DNA of 64,000 nt from positions 248,001 through 312,000 of the forward strand of contig JACKHZ010000013.1 in NCBI GenBank assembly GCA_020638735.1, read 5' to 3'. Below are positions 1 to 8,951 of this stretch, piece by piece. Each line of letters opens with the position of its first letter. Position 1 is the first letter of the stretch. This stretch comes from Planctomycetota bacterium. Lineage in GTDB: Bacteria; Planctomycetota; UBA1135; UBA2386. The notes under the pieces were generated by a model. The model worked only from the letters and a program-made list of their open reading frames with translations, was not told the DNA's origin and ran no database searches. Both the position numbers and the translations under genes were made by a program.

Positions 1-2
1 GC

Positions 3-1880
3 GACGTGGCGGGCGTGCCGAGCGAGCGCGTGCCGAACACGCCCAACCTCGACGCGCTCGCCGCCCGCGGCGTGCTGTTCCGCAACGCCTACGCCAACCC
101 GCTGTGTTCGCCGACGCGCGCCGCCGCGCTGACCGGCCGCTTCGCGTGCCGACAGGGGGTCGGGGGCGTCACCGGACGCGGCTTCGGCGAGCCGTTCGAC
201 GACGCCGAGGTGACGCTGCCGGAGCTGCTGCGCGCCGCCGGCGCCGGCTTCACCAGCGCGGCGATCGGCAAGTGGCACCTCGGCTACGAGTGGAGCGACC
301 CGAACACGCATCTCGGCCGCGACCAGATGGTCAACGACAACGGCGGGTTCGACTGGTTCTGCGGCACCTGCAACAACCTCATGCACGACGGCGATTCGCA
401 CACCCACTACCTGAGGCGCACCTTGCGGCGCAACCCGGCCGACCCCGACCGGCCGACCGAGGTCGAACCGGACGCCGTGCAGACGCGCTTCTCCGCCGTC
501 GAGCAGGTCGACAGCGCGCTCGCGGTGCTCGACGAACGACACACACCGCTCGCGCAGGACGTCTACCTGCACCTCTGCTTCAACGTGCCGCACGAGCCGT
601 GGCAGAAGCCGCCCGACGAGCTGCACTCGCTCGACGAACGTCTCGGCGACGTGTGGCAGAAGATGCCCGATCGCTGGGACGAGCAGGACCCGGCGGTCGC
701 GCGCCTCTACTACGAGGCGATGGTCGAGGCGATGGACACCGAGATCGGCCGTCTGTTGCGCGACCTGCCCGCGGCGCGCAAGCCGGGCACGACGGTGCTG
801 TTCTTCGGCGACAACGGCACGCCGCAGCAGACCACCGTGGCGCCGTTCGTGCCGTCGCACGCCAAGGGCACGCTCTTCGAAGGCGGCATCCACGTGCCGT
901 TGATCGTCGCCGGCGCCGGCGTCGACGCCGCACCCGGCAGCGTCGTCGACCAGCTGGTGCAGGTGACCGACGTGTTCGCGACGGTCGCGGACCTCGCCGG
1001 CGTGCCGGCCGAGCGCCAGGCCGAAGCGATCGCGCGCCCGCTCGATTCACTCAGCCTGCGACCGCTGCTCGACGGCGACCCTGAGAATGACCGCGACTGG
1101 CCGCGGTGGTGGGCGTTCGCCGAGCGCTTCGCGCCAAACGGCGGCGAAGGCGACCCGATGGAGACGATCGACGCGCGCGATGCAGCGGTGGTCGCGCCGG
1201 CGCTCGAGGGCTTCGCGCGGCCGCAGCTCGGCGCCGTGACGATCCGCGTCGAGGGCGAGCCGTTCACCATCGGCAACCGCGCCCGTGTCGTGCTTTCGGG
1301 CGCTCCCGGCCGCCGCTGCGTGCTGCGCACCGACGTCTGCCTGGTGCCGCTGGACAGCGGGTTCGTCGCCAGCAGCCTGGTGGGCCCGACTCCGGACGGC
1401 GATGGTCGACTGCTCGCCGGCACAGGTGTCACCATCGCCTCGCCGAGCCCGGGGGTGTTCAACCTGTTCGACCTCGAGATCACCCCGGACGCCGCCGACG
1501 AACGGGTCGTCTTCGAACTGGACGGGGATCTGGCCGCGCGCTTCGCCGGCACCGAGTGCCACGTGCTGTTCCAGGCGCTGGTGCTCGGCGACGGCGGACC
1601 GATCCGGCCCGTCGGCGCCAGCAACATCGTGGCGGTGCGCGCGCCGCGCAACGTCGACGTCAAGGCGATCCGCGACGCGCGCTTCAAGCTGATCCTGACC
1701 GACAACGGCGGCAAGGAGCAGATGTACGACCTGGAGGCGGACCCGTTCGAGCAGCGCGACCTGCTGTCGGGCGGCGCCGTCGCGCTGCCCGAGGTCGCCC
1801 GCGCCCACTACACCCGCCTGCGACGGCAGATCGACCTGATCGTCACCGCCTCCGCCGAGGCGGCGGAAGGCATCCGGTGA
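3..1880 (+). CDS. sulfatase, 5' end outside window
   Basis: Sulfatase-family hydrolase that removes sulfate esters, probably from sulfated polysaccharide. The formylglycine motif CSPTRAALTG-like (seen as CSPTRAAALTG) lies near residue 33 of the visible part, followed by GKWHLG, a metal-site DNG (FFGDNGTP) and the usual C-terminal YDLEADPFEQRDL signature. The N-terminal metal-binding Asp pair found in full-length members is missing, so the gene begins upstream of base 1; the first in-window GTG (base 6) is not a convincing start. Oddity: about 150 residues are inserted between the catalytic core and the C-terminal signature. They end in a strand pattern (HVLFQALVLGDGGPI, then ASNIVAV) like the C-terminal domain of the secreted proteins in this window. 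Family call is firm; the substrate is unknown. Confidence 0.9.
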   Translation, partial: DVAGVPSERVPNTPNLDALAARGVLFRNAYANPLCSPTRAAALTGRFACRQGVGGVTGRGFGEPFDDAEVTLPELLRAAGAGFTSAAIGKWHLGYEWSDPNTHLGRDQMVNDNGGFDWFCGTCNNLMHDGDSHTHYLRRTLRRNPADPDRPTEVEPDAVQTRFSAVEQVDSALAVLDERHTPLAQDVYLHLCFNVPHEPWQKPPDELHSLDERLGDVWQKMPDRWDEQDPAVARLYYEAMVEAMDTEIGRLLRDLPAARKPGTTVLFFGDNGTPQQTTVAPFVPSHAKGTLFEGGIHVPLIVAGAGVDAAPGSVVDQLVQVTDVFATVADLAGVPAERQAEAIARPLDSLSLRPLLDGDPENDRDWPRWWAFAERFAPNGGEGDPMETIDARDAAVVAPALEGFARPQLGAVTIRVEGEPFTIGNRARVVLSGAPGRRCVLRTDVCLVPLDSGFVASSLVGPTPDGDGRLLAGTGVTIASPSPGVFNLFDLEITPDAADERVVFELDGDLAARFAGTECHVLFQALVLGDGGPIRPVGASNIVAVRAPRNVDVKAIRDARFKLILTDNGGKEQMYDLEADPFEQRDLLSGGAVALPEVARAHYTRLRRQIDLIVTASAEAAEGIR

Positions 1881-1933
1881 GGGCGATCCACCGGGAGTTC
1901 TGCGCGGCGTTCCGCGCTCGTGCGACGTCTCCC

Positions 1934-2896
1934 ATGAAGCTGCTGCTCGTCGCGGTCTGCTCCCTGCTGCCGATGGCCGCCGCACCCACCCAGGACGATG
2001 GCCTCGACCTGATGACGCGCGACTGGGCCGGGTCCTGGCGCCGGCTCTCGCTCTACGCGCCGAAGGTCGCGCCGCAGGTCACCTGCATCCGCACCGACCG
2101 AGAGGCCACCACCTTCGCCATGGCCGCCTGGGGCGAGGACCGGAAGGAGCTGCACGTCGACTTCAAGAACGAGCAGGTGTTGGTGGCGGCGTGGGGCGCT
2201 ATGCGCTCCGACAAGTCATCGGAGGGCGCGCCGAACGACCTCCACTGCGACGGACTGCTGCTCACCGAGGACACGCTGAAGGTCCGCCTGCGCACCGTGC
2301 TCTGGCCAGGGCCCGGCATCGACGTGCCGCTCGACTCGAAGCAGCCGGGGCGCACGATGTACCCGTCGCTGTTCCTGGCGGTGCCGCGCACCGAGCGTGT
2401 CGAGGTGGACGTGGTCGGTTCGCGGCGACGCGACCCGGCGAAGGACTTCCCGACCGTCGGCGAGAAGGCGCTCGAGGTCCGCGTGCACCCCGACGCGACG
2501 CCCGATCGCGAGAGGATCAGCGTGCTGCTGCCCGACGACGGGGTCGATCAGCCTCGCGTCACGCACGACGCGCGCGTCGGCGAGCACGTGCTTGACATCG
2601 CCTGGGGCAAGCTCGGGCCCGGCGCATACCGCCTCGAGATGATCGCTGCCTCGATCCGGGACGGCGTGCTGCACGCCACCGTACGCGCCGACAACGTGCC
2701 GATCATGCTCTACAGCGGCCCGGGCGAGCACCACCCGCGTCTGACGCTGCAGCTGCCGCCCGTCCGGGCCGTGCAGTTGCGCATCGAGCGCGTCGGCGTG
2801 CCCCTGCCCGAGGACACGCCGGACTTCGTCGCGTCGCAGTCCAAGGACCTCGTCGTCACCGTCGAGGACCTGACCGGGCACGGCGCGAGGCGATAG
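1934..2896 (+). CDS. secreted protein of unknown function
   Basis: No family recognised. The product is about 320 residues and begins with a short signal peptide (MKLLLVAVCSLLPMAAA), so it is probably exported. The rest is soluble, mixed alpha/beta in character, with several Asp/Glu-rich stretches and no repeated motif. It starts 53 bases after the sulfatase stop on the same strand, so co-transcription with the sulfatase is plausible. The ATG was chosen because the signal peptide begins there; the frame is open further upstream but reads as low-complexity Arg-rich sequence antisense to the sulfatase pattern. Confidence 0.7.
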   Translation: MKLLLVAVCSLLPMAAAPTQDDGLDLMTRDWAGSWRRLSLYAPKVAPQVTCIRTDREATTFAMAAWGEDRKELHVDFKNEQVLVAAWGAMRSDKSSEGAPNDLHCDGLLLTEDTLKVRLRTVLWPGPGIDVPLDSKQPGRTMYPSLFLAVPRTERVEVDVVGSRRRDPAKDFPTVGEKALEVRVHPDATPDRERISVLLPDDGVDQPRVTHDARVGEHVLDIAWGKLGPGAYRLEMIAASIRDGVLHATVRADNVPIMLYSGPGEHHPRLTLQLPPVRAVQLRIERVGVPLPEDTPDFVASQSKDLVVTVEDLTGHGARR

Positions 2897-2976
2897 TCGG
2901 GCCGGCACGGTCGCGGCTGACGCCGGCAGGGCATGCGACACCTGCACCCCGCCTTGCATCACCGCCGACCCGCTGC

Positions 2977-4863
2977 ATGATCGGCGCCGCGTTGACGTCC
3001 TCGGCTCCGACTCCCGAAGCAAACGCCGCCTCGCCGCGGCGCGGTGCGAGCTGCGCGCTCGGCATCGCCCTGCTCGCGATCGCGGTGGTGTTCGGCGCCT
3101 GGCGGCTGTGGTTCCTCTGCGACGACGCCTTCATCGCCTTCCGCTACGTGTCGAACGCGCACGACGGACTCGGCCTGGTGTGGAACCCGCCGCCGTTCCG
3201 CCCGGTCGAGGGCTACACCGGCTTCCTGTGGGTGCTGTGCCTCTGGGCCACATGGAGCTGGTTCGGCGTCGAACCGCCAGCAGCAGCGAACGTGCTGTCG
3301 ATCGCCTTCGGGCTGGCGTCGTTCGCAGTCGTCGCGATGGCGGCGCTGCGGCTGCGCGACCGCCGTGGGGCGCCGCTGTCGACGGCCGCCGTACTGCTCA
3401 CGCTCGCCGTCGTCGCCGGCAACCGCACGTTCTTGACCTGGCTCACCGGCGGCCTCGAGACCGCGCTGTTCAACCTGGCGTTCGTCACCTGGGTCGTGCT
3501 CGCGTTCCGGCGCGGCCTCGACCGCTCGCCGCGGTTGCTGGCGGCGTGGGCCGGCTGCGCCGTCGTCGCCGCGCTGACCCGCCCGGACGGGCTCCTGCCG
3601 GTCGCGGCGACCGCCGCCGTCGGCGTGTGGTCGGCGTTCCGCACGCGCCGTCTCGCCGCCACCGCGCTGTCGCTGTCGCCGCTGCTGCTGGTCGTCGCGC
3701 ACGTCGGCTGGCGCGTCTCGTTCTACGGCGAGTGGCTGCCCAACACCTACTACGCGAAGGTCACGGACCCGTGGCCGGAGGCCGGCCTGCGCTTCCTCGC
3801 CTGCTTCCTCGTCGAGCACGGCGCGTGGCTGTGGCCGTTGCTCGCCGCGCCATGGCTCGCGATCGAGCTGCGCCGCGACGCCCGCGGCTTCGCCCGGGGG
3901 ATGCTCGAGGCGGCGCCGGCGGTGGTCGCGGTGCTCGTCGTGTCGGCCCACGTCGGCTACTACGTGGTGCGGGTCGGCGGCGACCCGTTCGAGTACCGCG
4001 TGCTCAGCCAGCTGGTGCCGCTCGGCGCGCTCGCCGTCACCGCGATGGCCGCGCGCATCGCCGGCTCGCCCCTGGCCGCCGCCGCCTCGCTCGCGGTGCT
4101 GTTCGCGAGCGGCTTCGGCTGGCTCCACTTCGCGCTGCACGAACCGACCCTGCTCCCGTTCTACAAGCCGATCTCGGCGCGCGTACCGGCAGTGCTGCGT
4201 CCGCTCGCGCACTGGCACGACCGGCAGCAGGCGTGGCTCAAGGTGCAGGTGCTGTGCGGCCGACGCGGCGCACACACGCTGTTCCTCGACTCCGAACGCG
4301 CGAAGCTGCCGACGCGGCAGCGGCGGCCGCGCGACCCGGACGACGTTCCGGTGGCGGCGTTCCTCGGCGTTGGCCTCGCCGGCTGGGTGCTGCCGGACGT
4401 CGCCGTGCTCGACCTGCTCGGCCTCAACGACCACGTCACGGCGCACGCGCCGGTCGCGCCGAGCAAGGCCCTGCCGATGGTGACGTTGTTCGACGCCGCC
4501 CTGGCGATCGCCGACACCGACGGCGACGGGCGCTACACCCGCGCCGAGCTGAGCGCGGCGTTCGCGGCGGCCGGAGGACCGCCGGAATCGACCGACGGGC
4601 TGGTGACGTTCCTGCTGCTGCTGTTCGCCGACCGCGACCCCGACGCGCTGCACCAGGACGAGGCCCGCCGCATCGGACCGACCGTCGCCGCGATGCGCTT
4701 CATGGCGCACGAGCGGCTGGCGCCGCAGGACTACGTCGACGCGCTCGACCCCAACGTCACCGTCGACGGCGAACAGGTTCTCGTCAGGCCGCGCGCGCAG
4801 CCGCTGTCGCCGGCGCGCATCCGCGAGATCGAGGCGCGGTGGTGGGATCGTCCCGGCGGCTGA
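2977..4863 (+). CDS. polytopic membrane glycosyltransferase with EF-hand-like tail
   Basis: Integral membrane protein of 628 residues with roughly ten hydrophobic segments. The N-terminal DDAFIAFRY, GLGLVWNP and VEGYTGFLWV motifs are typical of the GT-C-type 'DDxxISFRYxxN' membrane transferases common in Planctomycetota, which are thought to move sugars from lipid carriers. Residues around 500-530 contain an EF-hand-like calcium loop (DTDGDGRYTRAEL), unusual on this fold. It lies convergent to the GT2 gene (16 bases between stops), in a neighbourhood of other glycan genes. Family is clear from motifs; donor, acceptor and product are unknown. Confidence 0.75.
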   Translation: MIGAALTSSAPTPEANAASPRRGASCALGIALLAIAVVFGAWRLWFLCDDAFIAFRYVSNAHDGLGLVWNPPPFRPVEGYTGFLWVLCLWATWSWFGVEPPAAANVLSIAFGLASFAVVAMAALRLRDRRGAPLSTAAVLLTLAVVAGNRTFLTWLTGGLETALFNLAFVTWVVLAFRRGLDRSPRLLAAWAGCAVVAALTRPDGLLPVAATAAVGVWSAFRTRRLAATALSLSPLLLVVAHVGWRVSFYGEWLPNTYYAKVTDPWPEAGLRFLACFLVEHGAWLWPLLAAPWLAIELRRDARGFARGMLEAAPAVVAVLVVSAHVGYYVVRVGGDPFEYRVLSQLVPLGALAVTAMAARIAGSPLAAAASLAVLFASGFGWLHFALHEPTLLPFYKPISARVPAVLRPLAHWHDRQQAWLKVQVLCGRRGAHTLFLDSERAKLPTRQRRPRDPDDVPVAAFLGVGLAGWVLPDVAVLDLLGLNDHVTAHAPVAPSKALPMVTLFDAALAIADTDGDGRYTRAELSAAFAAAGGPPESTDGLVTFLLLLFADRDPDALHQDEARRIGPTVAAMRFMAHERLAPQDYVDALDPNVTVDGEQVLVRPRAQPLSPARIREIEARWWDRPGG

Positions 4864-4878
4864 CGGCCCGCAGCGACC

Positions 4879-5592
4879 TCAGCGGAACAGGTTGTAGCGC
4901 ACGATCGAGTAGAGGGCGCGCACCCCGTCGCGCCAGCCGATCTTCTTGCCCTCTTCGTAGGTGCGCCCCGAGTAGCTGATGCCGACCTCGTAGACGCGCG
5001 GGCGCGGCGACAACCTGGCGACCTTGGCGGTGATCTCCGGCTCGAAGCCGAACCGCTCCTCGACGATCGTGATGCGCTGGATGATGTCGCGACGGAACGC
5101 CTTGTAGCAGGTCTCCATGTCCGACAGGTTGAGGTCGGTGAACATGTTGGAGACCAGCGTCAGCACGCGGTTGCCGACCGAGTGCCAGAAGTAGAGCACG
5201 CGCGTCTCGGCGCCGCCGCGGAAGCGTGAGCCGTAGACGATGTCGGCGCGGCCGTCGAGGAACGGCGCCAACAGCTTCGGATAGTCGGCCGGGCTGTATT
5301 CGAGGTCCGCGTCCTGCACCAGCACGATGTCGCCGGTCGCGCGGGCAAAGCCGGTGCGCAGCGCCGCGCCCTTGCCACGGTTCTGCTCGTGCAGGCAGGC
5401 GACGATCTCCGGGTGCCTCGCGGCCAGACCGTTCATCACCTCGACCGAGCGATCGCGGGAGCCGTCGTCGACGATGACGATCTCCAGCGCGAGGTCGCAC
5501 CGGGGCGCAGCCAGGACCCGCCCGACGAGGGTCGCGAGGGTCTGCTCCTCGTTGTAGCAGGGGATGACGACTGACAGCGTGCGGAGGTCCAT
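4879..5592 (-). CDS. family 2 glycosyltransferase (DPM1-like)
   Basis: Cytoplasmic-facing GT-A glycosyltransferase of 237 residues. Visible features are the N-terminal VVIPCYNEEQTL nucleotide-sugar segment, the IVIVDDGSRDRS motif, NRGKGAALRTGF and the metal-binding QDADLEYSP. This is the dolichol/polyprenyl-phosphate mannosyltransferase-like branch that loads a sugar on a lipid carrier. It has no C-terminal membrane helices. It lies downstream of, and on the same strand as, the polytopic transferase at 5745-7190, so a carrier-loading enzyme next to a lipid-carrier-using transferase is a sensible pairing. The exact sugar cannot be read from the sequence. Confidence 0.88.
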   Translation of the reverse strand: MDLRTLSVVIPCYNEEQTLATLVGRVLAAPRCDLALEIVIVDDGSRDRSVEVMNGLAARHPEIVACLHEQNRGKGAALRTGFARATGDIVLVQDADLEYSPADYPKLLAPFLDGRADIVYGSRFRGGAETRVLYFWHSVGNRVLTLVSNMFTDLNLSDMETCYKAFRRDIIQRITIVEERFGFEPEITAKVARLSPRPRVYEVGISYSGRTYEEGKKIGWRDGVRALYSIVRYNLFR

Positions 5593-5744
5593 GAACGTCG
5601 AGCGCCTCGATCCGATCGCGGCCAGCGGCTACATCGGCAACCGGTCTCGCGCCGCCAGAGGTGTTCTCCCGGCGCCCTCGGACCGCCGGCGGCCCGAAGA
5701 GGAAGGCTCCGCCCGACGGCACGGACGCGGCCGTGCCACCGCGC

Positions 5745-7190
5745 TCAACCGACGCCGCGCGAATCGCCCGGCGCCTGCTGCGCCCGGCCTTCGGGGGCGC
5801 GACGCGGGGCGATCGTCATCGCCAGGCCGAGCGCCGCGACCGGCACGACGTGGGCCATCGTGCGCGCCGCAGCGGTCGGCAGGTGCCAGCCCAGGTCGGA
5901 GTTGGTGCCGACGAACACCAGCATGTAGCCGCCGATCGACGCCGCGACGATCGCCAGCAACATGGCCGCCGGGCGACGCAAGTAGCGCCCGCCGGTCGTC
6001 GCCAGCGCCACGAGGCCGGCGACGCCGAACAGCAGCGGCAGCAAGCGGTGCGGCCCCGGATCGACGAACAGCCCGCCGAACCACGACAGCACGACCGGCG
6101 CGTGGGTGGACGCCTGCGCGGCGATGCGGGCGAACAGGCCGCCGCCGTGGGACGGGTCCATCAGGTCGTTGTGCAGGTCGAACCAGCGCACGAACACCTG
6201 GTGCATGGTCCACGACGACACCGGCGCGGCGAGCCACAGCAACTCGCGGCGCGGCAACGTCGCGGCGGCGGCGCGGCGGTCCAACCACCACCACGCGAGC
6301 GCCGGGACCGCGATCGCCACCAACAGCATGGTGCCCTCGTTCTTGAACGAGAGCAGCGCCGCGGCGGCGATGCAGGCGAGGCGCCACCAGACGCGCTGCC
6401 CGGTCTCGCGCCAGCGCAACAGGGCGTCGACGGTCGCCAGCACCGACAAGGCCACCGGCACGTCGGCGTAGGCGGCCTTGCCGATACACGTGTCGAGCGT
6501 GCAGCTCGCCGCGACCAGCGCCGACAGCGCCACCAGCGGCTGCGCGCGCCGGCAGACGGCCGCCGACAGCAGCAGCAGCAGCGCGACGCCGAACGCCTGG
6601 ATCGGCAGCCGGTTCTCGACGTGCAGCGTGTGCCCCGCCGACGCGAAGGCGAGCACCTGCACCAGCGGGTCGAGGTTGGGATAGTCGGCGTGCGCGACCA
6701 TGCCCATGCCGAGCCGCGGGTCGATCTGCACGGCGCCGTAGAGCACCTTCGCCTTGGCTGCCCAGATCTCCGCTTCGTCACCGAAGCGGATCGGCTCGCA
6801 GTTGGCCAACAGGCACTCCTGGGCGAACACGGCGACGAGCACGGCGATGACGATCGCAGCGGCCCATCGCGCGCCGGCGCCGAGCGGTGCGCCGAGCGGC
6901 GCGACGGGCGACGGCGTCGCCGCAGCCGAACGCAGCCACCAGCCGCCCAGCAACGCCGCCAGCAACGGCAGGGCGAAGCCGGGAGTCGGCTGGCCGAGCA
7001 GCAACCAGACAGCGGTCACGTGGGCGAGCAGCCAGTGACCCGCGAGGTAGCCGATGGCCAGCGTCGCGGCCGCGCCGATGCCCGCGGGCAGACCCAGCCG
7101 ACGCAATGCCCCGACCCCGAACAGACACGGCGCGGCGATCGTGCACAGGCCGACCCAGGCGTGGCTCAGGATCCCGTCGGGCATCGCCAT
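5745..7190 (-). CDS. polytopic membrane protein, glycosyltransferase-like
   Basis: Integral membrane protein of about 480 residues with 10-12 hydrophobic segments and a large loop containing GDEAEIWAAKAKVL and YPNLDPLVQVL. The acidic pair after the first part of the protein (FGDEAEIW) resembles the catalytic acidic motif of GT39/PMT-like transferases. I could not assign a named family. The start ATG overlaps the end of the upstream gene by 25 bases, implying translational coupling. The GT2 gene follows 152 bases downstream on the same strand. Confidence 0.65.
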   Translation of the reverse strand: MAMPDGILSHAWVGLCTIAAPCLFGVGALRRLGLPAGIGAAATLAIGYLAGHWLLAHVTAVWLLLGQPTPGFALPLLAALLGGWWLRSAAATPSPVAPLGAPLGAGARWAAAIVIAVLVAVFAQECLLANCEPIRFGDEAEIWAAKAKVLYGAVQIDPRLGMGMVAHADYPNLDPLVQVLAFASAGHTLHVENRLPIQAFGVALLLLLSAAVCRRAQPLVALSALVAASCTLDTCIGKAAYADVPVALSVLATVDALLRWRETGQRVWWRLACIAAAALLSFKNEGTMLLVAIAVPALAWWWLDRRAAAATLPRRELLWLAAPVSSWTMHQVFVRWFDLHNDLMDPSHGGGLFARIAAQASTHAPVVLSWFGGLFVDPGPHRLLPLLFGVAGLVALATTGGRYLRRPAAMLLAIVAASIGGYMLVFVGTNSDLGWHLPTAAARTMAHVVPVAALGLAMTIAPRRAPEGRAQQAPGDSRGVG

Positions 7191-7696
7191 ACCGAGAACC
7201 TGGCCGAGGAATGCACGGCGACCCAGCCGGGGCGGCCCTGCGGTAGGGGATCGCCGGGCAGCACGAGCAGCCAGCGCTCGTGGCCGGCCTTGGCGTTGTC
7301 TTCGGCGACGGTGATCGGCTCCGGGAGCCCGATCACGAACGCCTGCGGGTAGGCGAGGGCCGTCAGCTGCAGGAACAGCCCGTTGCGCGCGGAGAGCCCC
7401 TCGAACGCCGCGACGAAGTCGCGATCGTCCGGATAGCGCTGCCGCAGCTCCTCGAGGCTGCCGCCGACGCGCTGGTGCAGCACGCAGGTCCCGGGCAGGC
7501 GCGCGCGCAGGAAGCTCAGGATCTCCATGTCGGCGCCGAGAACGCGCGCGATGCGCTCGTCGCTCGGTGCGCCGAGCGCGAACGGCCAGTCGAGCGTCGT
7601 CGCCGTCACGGCGAACCGCTCGACATGCGCCCATGCCATGGCGATCGCCTGCCACGACACGAGCCCCGCGAGGGCCAAACGGGGGACCAGGTGCAT
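7166..7696 (-). CDS. exported protein of unknown function
   Basis: Product of 176 residues beginning MHLVPRLALAGLVSWQAIAMAWA, a plausible signal peptide or single membrane anchor. The remainder has no recognised domain; a stretch near the end (AKAGHERWLLVLPGD) looks like folded alpha/beta sequence. It overlaps the downstream polytopic protein gene by 25 bases, so the two are probably made together and may interact. Start chosen at the ATG in front of the hydrophobic segment; the frame is open further upstream but without a signal-like sequence. Confidence 0.6.
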   Translation of the reverse strand: MHLVPRLALAGLVSWQAIAMAWAHVERFAVTATTLDWPFALGAPSDERIARVLGADMEILSFLRARLPGTCVLHQRVGGSLEELRQRYPDDRDFVAAFEGLSARNGLFLQLTALAYPQAFVIGLPEPITVAEDNAKAGHERWLLVLPGDPLPQGRPGWVAVHSSARFSVWRCPTGS

Positions 7697-7817
7697 GCGA
7701 TGGCGCGTGAGTGTGCCACGTCGCACCGCACAGCGGCAAGGGCACACGCGCGGCGGGCGGCATTGAGTCGTCGCGCCCGCGCACCTACCGTGATCGCCTC
7801 CCCCACCGCCTGCCACG

Positions 7818-8873
7818 ATGCGCAAGACCCTCAAGAACCTGCTGCTGCTCGGGCTCTCGCTGTTCTTCACGGCGACCCTGATCCTGTCCATCGAGGGCTT
7901 CGCGAGCCTGTGGAAGAAGTGGGAGGTGACCGGCGCGCCGCTGCCGTTCAAGGAGGTCAACCACTGCGAGTACGACCCCGAGCTCGGCTGGCGCCACGCC
8001 AACAACCGCCACGTGAAGGACCTCTACGGGCCCGGCATCGACCTGCAGACCAACGGTCAGCACATGCGCGGCAGGAGCGACTACCCGCTCGACGACGACG
8101 ACCAGCGCTACCGCATCCTGTGCCTCGGCGACTCGTTCACGATGGGTTACGGCGTCGGTGACGACGACACCTTCCCGGCGCTGATGGCGCAGCAGAACGA
8201 GCGCGTCGAGACGATCAACATGGGGCTCGGCGGCTACGGCATCGACCAGTGCTACCTCTGGCACGAGCGCGACGGCGGCGAGTTCGACGTCGACGCGCTG
8301 CTGTTCTCGTTCATCATCGGCGACTTCTACCGCATGCTGCCGTTCGGCAACGTCGCCGACATGGGCAAGCCGCAGCTGGAGCTGATCGACGGCGAACCGG
8401 TGGCGATCAACACGCCGGTGTTCAACCTGGTCGAGGCGCCGGGCGTCGGCACGCGGCTGAAGCGCCTGTGGGAGCACAGCGAGCTGTCGTCGCTGCTGCC
8501 GAAGACGCTGGCGGCGCCGTCGGCCGCGCCCGCGACCATCGCCGAGCAGCCGTTCGCACCGCTCGCGCTGCGCATCTTCGAGCGCATGCGCGACCAGGCG
8601 AAGGCGCGCGACCAGCTGTTCGTGCTGGCGTTGCTGCCGGTCTTCGAAGAGGTGGCGGCCGACCGCCTGCCGCTGGTCGACGACTGGCTGCTGCCGGCGC
8701 TGAAGGAGCGCGGCATCCCGCTGCTCGACCTGCGCCCGGCGTTCAAGCGGATCCCGAAGGACGAGCTGCTGGCCCATTTCGCGCTCGGGCACTACTCGCG
8801 CCGCGGCAACCTGGTCGCGGCCAAGGCGCTGCTCGAGGGCATCCGCAAGCTCGATCCCGACTGCCCGCGCTGA
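7818..8873 (+). CDS. SGNH/GDSL-type hydrolase, membrane-anchored
   Basis: A 351-residue protein with one N-terminal membrane segment (about residues 6-28) followed by an SGNH hydrolase-like domain. The block-I nucleophile motif is CLGDSFTMGYGV and is followed by GLGGYGIDQ (block II-like Gly). A late GHYSRRGN is a candidate for the block-V His region. Such anchored SGNH proteins often act as O-acetyl esterases or transferases on exopolysaccharide, which fits the neighbouring glycan genes. The frame is divergent from the 7166-7696 gene. Substrate is unknown. Confidence 0.75.
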   Translation: MRKTLKNLLLLGLSLFFTATLILSIEGFASLWKKWEVTGAPLPFKEVNHCEYDPELGWRHANNRHVKDLYGPGIDLQTNGQHMRGRSDYPLDDDDQRYRILCLGDSFTMGYGVGDDDTFPALMAQQNERVETINMGLGGYGIDQCYLWHERDGGEFDVDALLFSFIIGDFYRMLPFGNVADMGKPQLELIDGEPVAINTPVFNLVEAPGVGTRLKRLWEHSELSSLLPKTLAAPSAAPATIAEQPFAPLALRIFERMRDQAKARDQLFVLALLPVFEEVAADRLPLVDDWLLPALKERGIPLLDLRPAFKRIPKDELLAHFALGHYSRRGNLVAAKALLEGIRKLDPDCPR

Positions 8874-8891
8874 GGCCCGGCGTCGACGCGT

Positions 8892-8923
8892 GCGATCGCC
8901 GCGGACGACGCCGCGGCGATCGC
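8892..8923. terminator. perfect 13-bp hairpin between convergent genes
   Basis: GCGATCGCCGCGG and its exact reverse complement CCGCGGCGATCGC flank a 6-base loop (ACGACG), in the 78-base gap between two convergent genes. No U-tract follows, so this would be a stem-dominated, possibly bidirectional terminator. Confidence 0.6.
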
Positions 8924-8951
8924 GAAGACGCGACGACGGTGCCCGCGAGGA

